A stretch of 64,000 nt of DNA from Rufibacter hautae (lineage in GTDB: Bacteria; Bacteroidota; Bacteroidia; Cytophagales; Hymenobacteraceae): the NCBI RefSeq assembly GCF_008271695.1, contig NZ_VKKY01000001.1:1420589-1484588 (forward strand). Reading direction: 5' to 3'. Of the stretch, positions 8,697-16,791 are shown piece after piece. Made by a program: the position numbers and the translations under genes. Position 1 is the first letter of the stretch. Each line of letters starts with the position of its first letter. The notes beneath the pieces were generated by a model. That model was not told the origin of the DNA, did no database searches, and worked only from the letters and a program-made list of their open reading frames with translations.

Positions 8697-8722
8697 TTGT
8701 AGCGCGGGAATGCCTACCTTTG
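8697..8722 (+). promoter_or_regulatory. Candidate promoter for uvrA
   Basis: TTG at 8697-8699 and TACCTTTG at 8715-8722 with a 15-base spacer, shorter than ideal. The -7 box lies 23 bases before the ATG. Confidence 0.45.
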
Positions 8723-8745
8723 CTCTTTAAACCGAAACCGATCGG

Positions 8746-11700
8746 ATGACGCCAAAAGAATCAACCGCTACCCCCGTAGCCAAAAAAAATACTTCCTCTA
8801 CCGTAGATGTGCCTTTCATTGAAGTGTACGGCGCGCGGGAGCACAACCTCAAGAACATCTCGCTCAAGATACCGCGCAATGAGTTGGTGGTTTTCACGGG
8901 CATCAGCGGCAGCGGGAAATCCTCGCTCGCGTTTGACACCATCTACGCCGAGGGGCAGCGCCGCTACATGGAAACGTTCTCGGCCTACGCCCGCTCCTTC
9001 TTGGGCGGACTGGAACGCCCGAACGTAGACAAGATTGAGGGACTTTCGCCGGTGATTTCCATTGAGCAGAAAACCACTTCGCGCAACCCGCGCTCTACGG
9101 TGGGCACCATCACTGAGATTTACGACTTTCTGCGTTTACTCTACGCCCGTACCGCCGAGGCCTTCAGTTACGTGACCGGCGAGAAGATGATGAAGCAGTC
9201 GGATGACCAGATTGTGCAGCACATCCTGGAGCATTTCAGCGGCAAGCGCACCATCATTCTGGCCCCGGTGGTAAAAGGCCGGAAAGGCCATTACCGCGAA
9301 TTGTTTGAGCAGATTAGGAAGATGGGCTTCTTGCGTGCCCGCATTGATGGCGAGTTGGTGGAACTGACGCCCAAGATGCAGGTAGACCGCTACAAAATCC
9401 ACGACATCGAAATTGTGATTGACAAGCTGGTGCCCTCAGCCGAGGACCGTTACCGGTTATCTACCTCTATCCAGAACGCATTGCAGCACGGCAAAGGCAC
9501 GGCGCTGGCCATGGACGCAGACACTAACGAGACGCAGTTCTACTCCCGCCACTTGATGGACCCTGCCACCGGCATCGCCTATGATGACCCAGCGCCTAAT
9601 ACGTTCTCGTTCAACTCGCCGTACGGGGCTTGCCCGGTGTGTAACGGCTTGGGCGAGATTGAGGAACTGACAGAGGAATCCATCGTGCCGGACAAAACCG
9701 TGAGCATCAGCCGCGGCGGGATTGCTCCCTTGGGCGAGTACCGCGACATCTGGATTTTCTCCCAGATCACCGCCTTACTCAAACGCCACAAAACCGCGCT
9801 CACTGTTCCTATCCAGGATATTCCGGCAGAGGCCTGGAACCATTTACTGCACGGTTTTGAGGAAGAAGACCCGAAAGGCAAGAAAGAGCCGTTCGTGTTT
9901 GAGGGCGTGCTCAACTTCCTGAAGAAACAACTGGAGTCTGACTCGGAGAACGTGCGCAACTGGGTGCAGGAATACACGCAGCAGAGCACCTGCCCCGAGT
10001 GCAACGGCTACCGCCTGAAAAAAGAATCGCTGCACTTCAAACTGGACAACAAGCACATCGGCGAACTGTCTGAAATGGACATCGCGGAGCTGGCGGGTTG
10101 GGTAGCTAATTTGGAGGAACGCCTGAATGAACGCCAGAACCTGATTGCCCGCGAACTGCTGAAAGAGATCCGCAAGCGGATTGGCTTCTTGGTAGACGTG
10201 GGATTGGAGTACCTGCACCTACACCGCTCCGTGCGGACTTTATCCGGCGGGGAGAGCCAGCGGATTCGTTTGGCTACGCAGATTGGCACGCAGTTGGTGG
10301 GCGTGTTGTACATCATGGACGAACCCAGCATCGGGTTGCACCAGCGTGACAACGAGAAGCTGATTAAAGCCCTGCAGGATCTACGTGACTTAGGAAACTC
10401 GGTGGTAGTAGTGGAGCACGACAAAGATATGATTCTGGCCGCCGATTACGTAGTGGACATCGGTCCGGGCGCGGGAGTACATGGGGGCCAGATTGTGACA
10501 GCGGGCACGCCTAAAGAGATGATGGAAAGTAAAACCACCACCTCTGATTACCTGAGCTACAGAAGAGGAATTCCGGTACGCAAGCAGAAACGCGATGGAA
10601 ATGGCAAAAGCCTAATCCTGCGCGGCGCCACCGGCCACAACCTGAAAGACGTGACGCTGGAGTTGCCGTTGGGCAAATTGATCTGCGTGACGGGTGTATC
10701 AGGTAGTGGAAAATCGTCACTCATTCATGACACGCTCTACCCGATTCTGAACAAATACTTCTTCAACGCCAAGCGCGAGCCGCTGCCGTTCAAAGCCATT
10801 GAAGGCTTGGAGCACATTGACAAGGTGATTGAAGTGGACCAAAGCCCCATCGGGCGGACGCCTCGTTCTAACCCGGCTACGTATACGGGCGTGTTCACTG
10901 AGATCCGGAGTCTGTTTGCGTCTATGCCTGAGGCGAAGATCAGAGGTTACGCGGCTGGTCGGTTCTCGTTCAACGTGAAAGGCGGTCGGTGCGAGACCTG
11001 CGAGGGCGCGGGAATGCGGACCATCGAGATGAACTTCATGCCCGATGTGTACGTGCCCTGCGAGACCTGCAAAGGCAAACGTTATAACCGCGAGACGCTG
11101 GAAGTTCGCTTCAAAGGAAAATCCATCACCGATGTGCTGGACATGACCGTGGAAGCCGCCGTGGAGTTCTTTGAGCACCAACCGCGTATCCTGCGCAAGA
11201 TCCAGACCTTAAACCAGGTGGGCCTCGGCTACATTACCCTGGGCCAGCAGGCTACTACCTTGTCTGGTGGAGAGGCGCAGCGCGTGAAACTGGCCACGGA
11301 GCTTTCCAAAAAAGACACTGGCCGCACGCTCTACATCCTGGATGAGCCTACCACGGGTCTGCACTTCCAAGACATCCAGCACTTGTCAGACGTGTTGAAC
11401 AAACTGGTAGACAAAGGCAACTCGGTGCTGATCATTGAGCACAACATGGACCTGATCAAAGTCGCGGACCACGTGGTGGACATCGGGGCGGAAGGCGGTG
11501 CCAAGGGCGGCATGATTGTGGCCCAGGGAACGCCGGAGCACGTGGCAGAGATGAATTTAGGCTATACCGCCCGCTTCCTGAAAGACGAACTGAGCACCAG
11601 CCACTACATAGATGCGCCGGTATTCGTGGCAGATGAGCCAGAGCCAGAAGATGAGGCACCGGTGGAAGAAGTGAAAGAAAAGAAAACCCGGGGCCGCAAG

Positions 11701-11787
11701 AAGAAAGAAACCACGGAGGCTGATGCTACGGCACCCGCTGCCGTGCAGGAGAAGAAAAAGCCCGGCCGCAAAAAGAAAACCGAATAA
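8746..11787 (+). CDS. uvrA: Excinuclease ABC subunit A with basic C-terminal tail
   Basis: A 1013-residue UvrA, the ATP-dependent damage sensor of nucleotide excision repair. The first Walker A is GISGSGKSS (residues 52-60). Zinc ligands CPVC near 296 and CPEC near 416 form one finger, CETC near 749 with a second CETC the other. ABC signatures LSGGESQRIRLA and LSGGEAQRVKLA are intact. UvrA is usually about 940 residues. The last 50 or so here are acidic, then lysine-rich with RGRKKK and PGRKKK motifs resembling AT-hook-like DNA-binding tails. The gene is monocistronic and ends at a strong terminator. Confidence 0.97.
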   Translation: MTPKESTATPVAKKNTSSTVDVPFIEVYGAREHNLKNISLKIPRNELVVFTGISGSGKSSLAFDTIYAEGQRRYMETFSAYARSFLGGLERPNVDKIEGLSPVISIEQKTTSRNPRSTVGTITEIYDFLRLLYARTAEAFSYVTGEKMMKQSDDQIVQHILEHFSGKRTIILAPVVKGRKGHYRELFEQIRKMGFLRARIDGELVELTPKMQVDRYKIHDIEIVIDKLVPSAEDRYRLSTSIQNALQHGKGTALAMDADTNETQFYSRHLMDPATGIAYDDPAPNTFSFNSPYGACPVCNGLGEIEELTEESIVPDKTVSISRGGIAPLGEYRDIWIFSQITALLKRHKTALTVPIQDIPAEAWNHLLHGFEEEDPKGKKEPFVFEGVLNFLKKQLESDSENVRNWVQEYTQQSTCPECNGYRLKKESLHFKLDNKHIGELSEMDIAELAGWVANLEERLNERQNLIARELLKEIRKRIGFLVDVGLEYLHLHRSVRTLSGGESQRIRLATQIGTQLVGVLYIMDEPSIGLHQRDNEKLIKALQDLRDLGNSVVVVEHDKDMILAADYVVDIGPGAGVHGGQIVTAGTPKEMMESKTTTSDYLSYRRGIPVRKQKRDGNGKSLILRGATGHNLKDVTLELPLGKLICVTGVSGSGKSSLIHDTLYPILNKYFFNAKREPLPFKAIEGLEHIDKVIEVDQSPIGRTPRSNPATYTGVFTEIRSLFASMPEAKIRGYAAGRFSFNVKGGRCETCEGAGMRTIEMNFMPDVYVPCETCKGKRYNRETLEVRFKGKSITDVLDMTVEAAVEFFEHQPRILRKIQTLNQVGLGYITLGQQATTLSGGEAQRVKLATELSKKDTGRTLYILDEPTTGLHFQDIQHLSDVLNKLVDKGNSVLIIEHNMDLIKVADHVVDIGAEGGAKGGMIVAQGTPEHVAEMNLGYTARFLKDELSTSHYIDAPVFVADEPEPEDEAPVEEVKEKKTRGRKKKETTEADATAPAAVQEKKKPGRKKKTE

Positions 11788-11788
11788 C

Positions 11789-11826
11789 GTTTAGGGGCTG
11801 ATTTGAGGAAATCGGCTCAGAAATAC
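11789..11826. repeat. 36-nt-type intergenic element, copy 5 (38 nt)
   Basis: Begins GTTTAGGGGC immediately after the uvrA stop codon and ends GAAATAC. TGATTT and GAAATC form the central complementary halves. It runs directly into the terminator. Confidence 0.65.
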
Positions 11827-11869
11827 AAAACAGAAAAGCCTTGCTCCAAGAGCAAGGCTTTTCTGTTTT
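11827..11869 (+). terminator. Terminator of uvrA (bidirectional)
   Basis: Perfect 20-bp arms beginning AAAACAGAAAAGCCTTGCTC around a 3-base loop. A- and T-runs on both sides allow use from either strand; the convergent lipoprotein gene ends 53 bases further on. Confidence 0.88.
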
Positions 11870-11922
11870 AAAGGTCATTTCCGCAAAAGGACGCTAAAAC
11901 AGCGCCACCCGAAAATTACTTC

Positions 11923-12159
11923 TTAGTGGGCAGCTTCTTCTGAATGGGCCGCTGAGTCTGGCTGGGCTACGGCAGCGCTGTCCGTTTTCACGGGAGCAGC
12001 CACGGTGTGGGCCTCTTCTTTTACTGGCGCAGAGGCAGTTACCTCTTCGGTAGTGGTGCCAGAACCCAAATCAATAGGATCTGTGGAAGAGGTATAGGTA
12101 GAACAAGCAGAACCGGCCAGCAAAGCACAAGCCGCAAAGAAAGGCATGATAGATTTCAT
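11923..12159 (-). CDS. Stub lipoprotein related to DUF4142 lipoprotein N-termini
   Basis: A 78-residue predicted lipoprotein: MKSIMPFFAACALLAGSAC gives a lipobox, followed by STYTSSTDPIDLGSG and a low-complexity T/E/A/D tail. The first 35 residues closely resemble the N-terminus of the DUF4142 protein encoded next (MKHTMPLFAAAILLTGAACNTYTASTDP), but the DUF4142 domain is absent. ATG 12159 is chosen over the upstream in-frame start at 12192. It may be a truncated duplicate kept as a small lipoprotein, or a decaying copy. Confidence 0.65.
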   Translation of the reverse strand: MKSIMPFFAACALLAGSACSTYTSSTDPIDLGSGTTTEEVTASAPVKEEAHTVAAPVKTDSAAVAQPDSAAHSEEAAH

Positions 12160-12179
12160 CGTTTTCAGAAAGTTTGGCG

Positions 12180-12211
12180 CAAAGGTACTCAATTGGGGCT
12201 TTGAAAAACAA
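12180..12211 (-). promoter_or_regulatory. Promoter for the stub lipoprotein gene
   Basis: On the minus strand: TTG (12211-12209), 21-base spacer, TACCTTTG (12187-12180). Close to the consensus for Bacteroidota housekeeping sigma. Confidence 0.6.
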
Positions 12212-12263
12212 CTGGCATTTCCCCTTACGGATTGGCGCTCTCACCTTCCTCCCCCCGATGCTG

Positions 12264-12299
12264 GTTTTGGGCCTCCTTTCCCTAAAACAGCCCTGAAAC
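12264..12299. repeat. 36-nt intergenic element, copy 6
   Basis: Begins GTTTTGGGCC and ends TGAAAC. Its last nine bases (12291-12299) are the start of the left arm of the adjacent terminator. Confidence 0.75.
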
Positions 12300-12347
12300 A
12301 GTGAGCCCGGCTACCTTATGGAGATAGTCGGGCTCACTGTTTCAGGG
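12291..12347 (-). terminator. Terminator of the first DUF4142 gene
   Basis: Arms of 23 bp with one mismatch (12291-12313 and 12325-12347; outer 19 bp CCCTGAAACAGTGAGCCCG perfect). Lies 10 bases past the stop of the gene at 12358. Confidence 0.8.
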
Positions 12348-12357
12348 TGCTTGCCTT

Positions 12358-13089
12358 TTACTCAGCGCCGGCTTTTTTGGCAGTGCCACTGGCAGCGGCT
12401 CCGCTGGCGGTAGCTCCGTCAGGCGATCCGCCCCGGCCTACTTTTTCAAATACCGGCTGAGCCAATTTGCGGTGTTCGCGCAGAACGGGCAGGGTCTTGG
12501 CCGCGAAGGCTTTCAGGTCTGGGTCTTTGCCGTTTGCGGCTTCCTGTTCAAACAACTTGATGTCTTTGTCATGGTCTTCCACCATGTGCTGCATGTACAT
12601 CCGGTCAAACTCGTCGTTGCCCTGCTGCGAGAGCATGTCCAGGTGCTGCTTGTGCTCAGGCATTAGCGTGGGCGGCAGGGTAATTCCTTTTTTGGCCGCC
12701 AAGGCCTTGAGCTCGGTATTTGCCTTGGTGTGGTCGGTGATCATGCGCTGCCCGAATTGCTTTACGCTGGGGTCTTGTCCTCTGGTGGTAGCCAGTTTTC
12801 CTGCCTGCACCTCCATTAAACCTCCGCTGGCGGCGGTCATCAGGAAGAGTTGGTCCTGGTCTTGGTTTGCGGCCATGCTGTCTGAGCTCACGCCCGTGGC
12901 CGGATTGTCAAGGGTGGCATCGTTATGGGCTTCGGCCAGGCCGGTGCTGCCGGGGTGGGTGCCCACTTGTTCGTTTGACAGGCCGTAGCCGGTACCAAAG
13001 TTATCTGGGTCTGTGCTGGCTGTATAGGTATTGCAGGCAGCGCCAGTTAACAGAATGGCGGCCGCAAAAAGGGGCATGGTGTGTTTCAT
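12358..13089 (-). CDS. DUF4142 lipoprotein, paralog 1
   Basis: A 243-residue predicted lipoprotein: signal MKHTMPLFAAAILLTGAAC, a 50-residue polar linker, then a DUF4142 (PF13628) four-helix domain from about residue 75 to 215. The family hallmark is visible as QRMITDHTKANTELKALA followed by MLSQQGNDEFDRMYMQHMVEDHDKDIKLFEQEA. DUF4142 proteins are ferritin-like envelope proteins of unknown function. The C-terminus ends in an alanine/serine/glycine-rich tail. It is the most downstream of four paralogs on this strand. Confidence 0.85.
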   Translation of the reverse strand: MKHTMPLFAAAILLTGAACNTYTASTDPDNFGTGYGLSNEQVGTHPGSTGLAEAHNDATLDNPATGVSSDSMAANQDQDQLFLMTAASGGLMEVQAGKLATTRGQDPSVKQFGQRMITDHTKANTELKALAAKKGITLPPTLMPEHKQHLDMLSQQGNDEFDRMYMQHMVEDHDKDIKLFEQEAANGKDPDLKAFAAKTLPVLREHRKLAQPVFEKVGRGGSPDGATASGAAASGTAKKAGAE

Positions 13090-13268
13090 AGTTTTAGAAT
13101 GATCGCGTAGAACTGTTTTTAAGAATGGTTTTTATACGCAGGGCTCTGCCGGTGGTTGATTTTCTTTGCCGCAACTATTATTCAGGAACTTAAGACCTAA
13201 GGATTATAGGCCAGCGGTTCTCTGCTGTGGGCCGGGAAATACCACCTGATTAATCAGGCCTGACATGA

Positions 13269-13323
13269 AAGTGCCTGCGTTTTGGAGGCGTTTTGTAGAA
13301 ACAACCTTTAAACGCAGGCACTT
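13269..13323 (-). terminator. Terminator of the TG-rich DUF4142 gene
   Basis: Perfect 14-bp arms AAGTGCCTGCGTTT / AAACGCAGGCACTT. The space between and the inner bases are the 36-nt-type element, so the element forms the top of the hairpin. Confidence 0.75.
13279..13313. repeat. 36-nt-type intergenic element, copy 7 (35 nt)
   Basis: Begins GTTTTGGAGG and ends TAAAC, one base short. Its terminal GTTT and AAAC are the inner ends of the terminator arms. Confidence 0.65.
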
Positions 13324-13352
13324 GAAAAATGAGAAGTAGGGTAAACGCAGAC

Positions 13353-14207
13353 TTAGTCTACGCGGTCTTCCAGTTTGGTAGCCATCCCTTGGTGAGATTT
13401 AAGCATAGGCAGTGTCTTGGCGGCAAGTGCCTTCACGGTTGGGGTTTCTGCGTTGGTGCTTTTCATTGTGAACATAGCGATGTCCATTTTATGGGCAGCT
13501 TCCATGGCATCCATATAATCTTCTTCAAACCCTTTGCCGGTTTTTCCTTTCAGCTTGTCCAGCATGGTTTGGTGTACGGGCATCAGGGTTTTAGGCAGGG
13601 TGATTTTCATTTGCGAGGCCAAGGTCATTTGCTCTTGGCTGGCTTTGGTGTGGTGGTCTACCATCATCTGGGCAAATCTCTTTACCTCAGGATCAGTGGC
13701 AGTCTGAACGGCCAATTTACCGGCCTGGATCTCAAACATGTTACTGCTGGCAGCCGTCATCATGAACATGGCGTCTGTCATGTTGGTCATATCCATGGTG
13801 GCCCCGGCGGTTCCGGTAGCGCCTGCGCCTGCGGCTGTTCCCCCGGTAGTTCCGCCAGTAGTGCCTCCAGTTGTACCAGTGGTGCCACTAGTGGTAGACC
13901 CACCGGTGGTGCCCGTAGTACCGGAGGTAGTTCCGGTAGTGCCCGAAGTGGTACCGGTGGTGCCTGTGGTTCCGGTGGTAGTACCAGTGGTGGTACCCGT
14001 TGTAGTGGTTCCGGCGGTGGTGGTGCCTGCGGAGCCAGACATGGTTCCTGACCCTGACATAGAACCGGCTGTACCCGCGCTACCGGCTGTTCCGGAGGCG
14101 CTTGATGTTCCGGTGGCGGAAGCAGTATCTGTAGTGGTATTTGTGCTGGAACATGCGGTGCCCGCAAGCATAGCCCCGGCCATCAGCATTGACATGACTT
14201 TTCTCAT
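13353..14207 (-). CDS. DUF4142 lipoprotein, paralog 2, with long Thr/Gly linker
   Basis: A 284-residue predicted lipoprotein (MRKVMSMLMAGAMLAGTAC). Residues 21-137 are almost only T, G, S and A; residues 61-124 are mainly TTG-type repeats. A DUF4142 domain follows from about 140 to 280 with MVDHHTKASQEQ and FEEDYMDAMEAAHKMDIAMF. The linker would hold the four-helix domain far from the membrane and is a likely site for O-glycosylation in Bacteroidota; that is inference. The DNA of the linker is itself repetitive, so length variation between strains is expected. Confidence 0.85.
   Translation of the reverse strand: MRKVMSMLMAGAMLAGTACSSTNTTTDTASATGTSSASGTAGSAGTAGSMSGSGTMSGSAGTTTAGTTTTGTTTGTTTGTTGTTGTTSGTTGTTSGTTGTTGGSTTSGTTGTTGGTTGGTTGGTAAGAGATGTAGATMDMTNMTDAMFMMTAASSNMFEIQAGKLAVQTATDPEVKRFAQMMVDHHTKASQEQMTLASQMKITLPKTLMPVHQTMLDKLKGKTGKGFEEDYMDAMEAAHKMDIAMFTMKSTNAETPTVKALAAKTLPMLKSHQGMATKLEDRVD
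13797..14147 (-). repeat. Degenerate tandem Thr/Gly-codon repeat
   Basis: Within the TG-rich DUF4142 gene: short units of ACC/ACT/GGT/GGC codons repeat irregularly, so the complementary strand shows long runs of gt/gg-rich units. It creates long spurious open frames on the plus strand. Confidence 0.75.
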
Positions 14208-14338
14208 AGCTCTTTATTTTTGTTCAAATTCGTTCAGCCCTGTATACGTTCTCAAAATGAGGCAGTTAGAGCGTCAACACTGGAACAAATACTGAATTTC
14301 AAGAAAACCATGGCTATTTATACGGGTTAGTTGGCCTC

Positions 14339-14587
14339 TTACCGTTGGTTGGAGGAATCTGCGGCCAGCGTATCTGAGGCGATGGCGTGGGTAGAGGCCG
14401 CCCCACCCATGCCGCCGCTGCCAGCGCTACTGGTGGCTGCGGTAGGGCTTTCCGCTGATCCCTCGGCGTTGACATCTGTGTCTGTGGTGGGTTGTGTCCC
14501 TTTCTGGTCGCTGCTGCAGCCCGAAGCCAAAAGAAGGAACAGGGCCAAGGCGCCGTAAGAACTATTTCGGATTATCGTCTTTTTCAT
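14339..14587 (-). CDS. Small lipoprotein, unknown
   Basis: An 82-residue predicted lipoprotein (SSYGALALFLLLASGC lipobox) with a Q/T/D/A/S/G-rich tail and no folded domain. It sits within the DUF4142 run and resembles a signal-plus-linker without the helical domain, like the gene at 11923. Function unknown. Confidence 0.6.
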   Translation of the reverse strand: MKKTIIRNSSYGALALFLLLASGCSSDQKGTQPTTDTDVNAEGSAESPTAATSSAGSGGMGGAASTHAIASDTLAADSSNQR

Positions 14588-14604
14588 ATATAGCTAGCTA
14601 ATCT

Positions 14605-14640
14605 GTTTTGAAGGTCTTTTGAGGAAAACAGGCTTGAAAC
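14605..14640. repeat. 36-nt intergenic element, copy 8
   Basis: Begins GTTTTGAAGG and ends TGAAAC, with TTTT and AAAA tracts at the expected places. Six bases separate it from the next hairpin. Confidence 0.75.
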
Positions 14641-14646
14641 CGATGC

Positions 14647-14705
14647 TTTCCCCTTTACAACAGAAAAGCCTGCGGTGGGCAGGCTTTTCTGTTGTAAAGG
14701 GGAAA
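14647..14705 (-). terminator. Terminator of DUF4142 paralog 3
   Basis: Perfect 27-bp arms (starting TTTCCCCTTTACAACAGAAA) around a 5-base loop, two bases past the stop at 14708. One of the longest perfect stems in the window. Confidence 0.88.
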
Positions 14706-14707
14706 AT

Positions 14708-15373
14708 TTATTTCAAGATTTTCTTTTCCAGCTCATCGGCTTCGTGCTCATGCACCCGCAACATGGGCAGGGTTCTGATGGCGAAGGCTTTCACGGTGGT
14801 AGTGGGGGCCGCATTACTGACCACGTCAAACAGCGCGATGTCGCTCTCGTGCGCATCCTCAATCTTGTCTATGTATTTCCGGTCAAACTCAGAACCGGTC
14901 AGTTTAGACAGCTCGTCTACCAGTTTCTGGTGCTCAGGCAACAGCGCGGTGGGAAGTGTGAAGTTCATGCCCGAGGCGATGCTGGTGAGTTCCTGGCTTC
15001 CTTTGGTGTGGTGGTCTACCAGGGTCTGGGCAAAACGCTTGATCTCTGAATTGGCACTGCGCTCCAACGCCAGTTTCCCCAGTTGTACTTCCATCATGTT
15101 GCTGCTGGCTGCCTCAGTAAGGAAAGTGGCTTCTGTGATGTCACGGGTACCGTAGCGCATGGTGCCGGTGCCCGCTACGTTGCTGGTGGTGCCCGGGGCG
15201 ACATAGGCATCTGCCGTGGTACGGGTAGTACCGGCCGCCGAGTTGGACGAGGTCACCGTTGCTTCGTAGGCATCTGTGGTGGGCACTGAGTTAGACGTGT
15301 TGGCATCTACCCTGCTGCAACCCCAGCCTGCCATCAAGGCAAGTGCCGTTACGCCGTAAAATATCTTTTTCAT
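14708..15373 (-). CDS. DUF4142 lipoprotein, paralog 3
   Basis: A 221-residue predicted lipoprotein: MKKIFYGVTALALMAGWGC, a polar linker, then a DUF4142 domain (about residues 80-215) with QTLVDHHTKGSQELTSIA and GSEFDRKYIDKIEDAHESDIALFDVVS. ATG 15373 is chosen over an upstream ATG at 15424, because the signal peptide starts there. It ends with a charged helix HEHEADELEKKILK, like paralog 4. Confidence 0.85.
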   Translation of the reverse strand: MKKIFYGVTALALMAGWGCSRVDANTSNSVPTTDAYEATVTSSNSAAGTTRTTADAYVAPGTTSNVAGTGTMRYGTRDITEATFLTEAASSNMMEVQLGKLALERSANSEIKRFAQTLVDHHTKGSQELTSIASGMNFTLPTALLPEHQKLVDELSKLTGSEFDRKYIDKIEDAHESDIALFDVVSNAAPTTTVKAFAIRTLPMLRVHEHEADELEKKILK

Positions 15374-15448
15374 AGTTTCTTCTGTTTCATTGAGCCGCCC
15401 AAGGCAAAACTGCTTGGGCAACAACTACTCCCGCAGGCTTGCGGACCG

Positions 15449-16024
15449 CTATTTAGGCTCCAGTTCATCTTCCAGCTGCTCTACCTGCGAGAGGTGCGCG
15501 CGCATGGTGGGGAGGCTTTTCCCGGCAAAGGCTTTCAGTTCCATATCGGTGCCTTCCTCAGACATTTCCTCCAGCCTTTCAATGGATTCTTTGTGGTCTT
15601 TTACCAGCGCCTCTAAGTAGGCTTTGTCAAAAGCGGCCCCTGAATTGCTCATCAGGTCGTTGAAGGATTTCTGATGGTCATCTCCCAAGCTGGAGGGCAC
15701 CATGAGGTTCTTGAGGTCTGCGATCTGTTTTAGCTGGGCGTTGGCCTGGGTGTGGTGGTCCATCATCAACTGCCCCAGTTGCCGCACCCGCGGATCGGCG
15801 GCTTTGCTACTGGCCAGCCGGCCCAGTTCCACCTCATACAGGTTACCGCTGGTCACCTCGGCCACAAACCAGCCGCTTTTCTCATCTTTGCCCGTACTTT
15901 CCAGCAAATCCTCATTGTGTTTTCCCGCCGCATCTACCGAAGTAGCCTCAGACGAGGAGCCGCCACAACCAGAGACAGAGGAAACACAAGCCGCGAACAG
16001 CAGGTAAAGCAGAGCGTTTTTCAT
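15449..16024 (-). CDS. DUF4142 lipoprotein, paralog 4
   Basis: A 191-residue predicted lipoprotein: MKNALLYLLFAACVSSVSGC lipobox, a short linker, then a DUF4142 domain (about residues 45-185) with QLMMDHHTQANAQLKQIA and GAAFDKAYLEALVKDHKESIERLEEMS. ATG 16024 fits the signal better than the ATG at 16048. It is the first gene of the four-paralog run; 75 bases separate it from paralog 3. Confidence 0.85.
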   Translation of the reverse strand: MKNALLYLLFAACVSSVSGCGGSSSEATSVDAAGKHNEDLLESTGKDEKSGWFVAEVTSGNLYEVELGRLASSKAADPRVRQLGQLMMDHHTQANAQLKQIADLKNLMVPSSLGDDHQKSFNDLMSNSGAAFDKAYLEALVKDHKESIERLEEMSEEGTDMELKAFAGKSLPTMRAHLSQVEQLEDELEPK

Positions 16025-16231
16025 AGTTAGATCTTGTACTGATGGCAAACGGAAAATTTCCGTACAGTCTTTTTACGGAGTATGCTTCACAGGGTTGACA
16101 TTGTACTCTACCAATTCTAAACTGGCTCTTTCTCTTTGCCGCTGGTTTGTCGCCTATCAGAAGTTGTGCTTAAAGAAGAGCCCAGCGGTACCATCCTCTC
16201 CCAGCCAGAAGGCCGCGAAAGGTATTAAAAC

Positions 16232-16285
16232 CAGAAGGGCGTTTGGGGGCTGCTTTTCTAAAAGCAGCCCCCAAACGCCCTTCTG
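16232..16285. terminator. 54-bp perfect palindromic hairpin between convergent/unassigned ends
   Basis: Arms of 26 bp are perfectly complementary (16232-16257 and 16260-16285) with only CT between them. It lies 26 bases past the stop of the PH-like membrane protein gene on the minus strand. Its core is a perfect version of the 36-nt element. Confidence 0.75.
16241..16276. repeat. 36-nt intergenic element, copy 9 (perfectly palindromic)
   Basis: Begins GTTTGGGGGC and ends CCCCCAAAC. All 36 positions except the central two are self-complementary, which shows the underlying two-fold symmetry of the family. Confidence 0.8.
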
Positions 16286-16311
16286 CCAAAGAGAACGCTA
16301 CTTAATACCGA

Positions 16312-16782
16312 CTACAGACTGACGCCTTTGCGTTTTCCGGCCTGCCGAATGGCATCCCGTACAGCCTCTTCGTACTCTTCCGGTACCGAATCCAACTCAA
16401 TCTGCCCGGTCTGGCCAGAGGTTAACCGGTACAGCAATTTATCTGACTGTACCCGCAGCAAGCTGATGGTATTCCAGGGCAGCGTGATGGCCGCCTGGGT
16501 TAAGGAAAGCTTCAGTTCCAGGTGCTCCTCGGTTACCTGCACATAGCTGGTACCGTTGGCTTTGCGCCGGCGCCAGGCCACTATCAGGTAAGAGATGGCC
16601 AAGGCCACTTGCAGCAAGGGCAGGAAATAAACGCCAATTGCCACCTCGTCCTCAGCAGTGTAGTGCCGGTACACGCCCAGCCCACCCAATAGAAAGAACA
16701 CCACCGCCATGAACAGGTACAGCTTAGAGAGCGCAGACCCGTTGTGGTTAGAGGGTGAAAGGTTCAAGAAGTAAGATTCCAT
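16312..16782 (-). CDS. Membrane protein with PH-like C-terminal domain
   Basis: A 156-residue protein with two helices (LYLFMAVVFFLLGGLGVY about residues 21-38; YFLPLLQVALAISYLIVAW about 51-69). A cytoplasmic beta-rich part follows (VQVTEEHLELKLSLTQAAITLPWNTISLLRVQ...) resembling bacterial PH (bPH2) domains. Function unknown. The next upstream gene ends only 9 bases away, so the two are probably one transcript. Confidence 0.65.
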   Translation of the reverse strand: MESYFLNLSPSNHNGSALSKLYLFMAVVFFLLGGLGVYRHYTAEDEVAIGVYFLPLLQVALAISYLIVAWRRRKANGTSYVQVTEEHLELKLSLTQAAITLPWNTISLLRVQSDKLLYRLTSGQTGQIELDSVPEEYEEAVRDAIRQAGKRKGVSL

Positions 16783-16791
16783 AAAATAAAG

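Noticed and set aside
13329..14295. Long plus-strand frames (240 and 185 residues) rich in G/S/A or V/P.
   Set aside because: They are antisense readings of the repetitive Thr/Gly codons of the DUF4142 gene, with no starts, signals or domains of their own.
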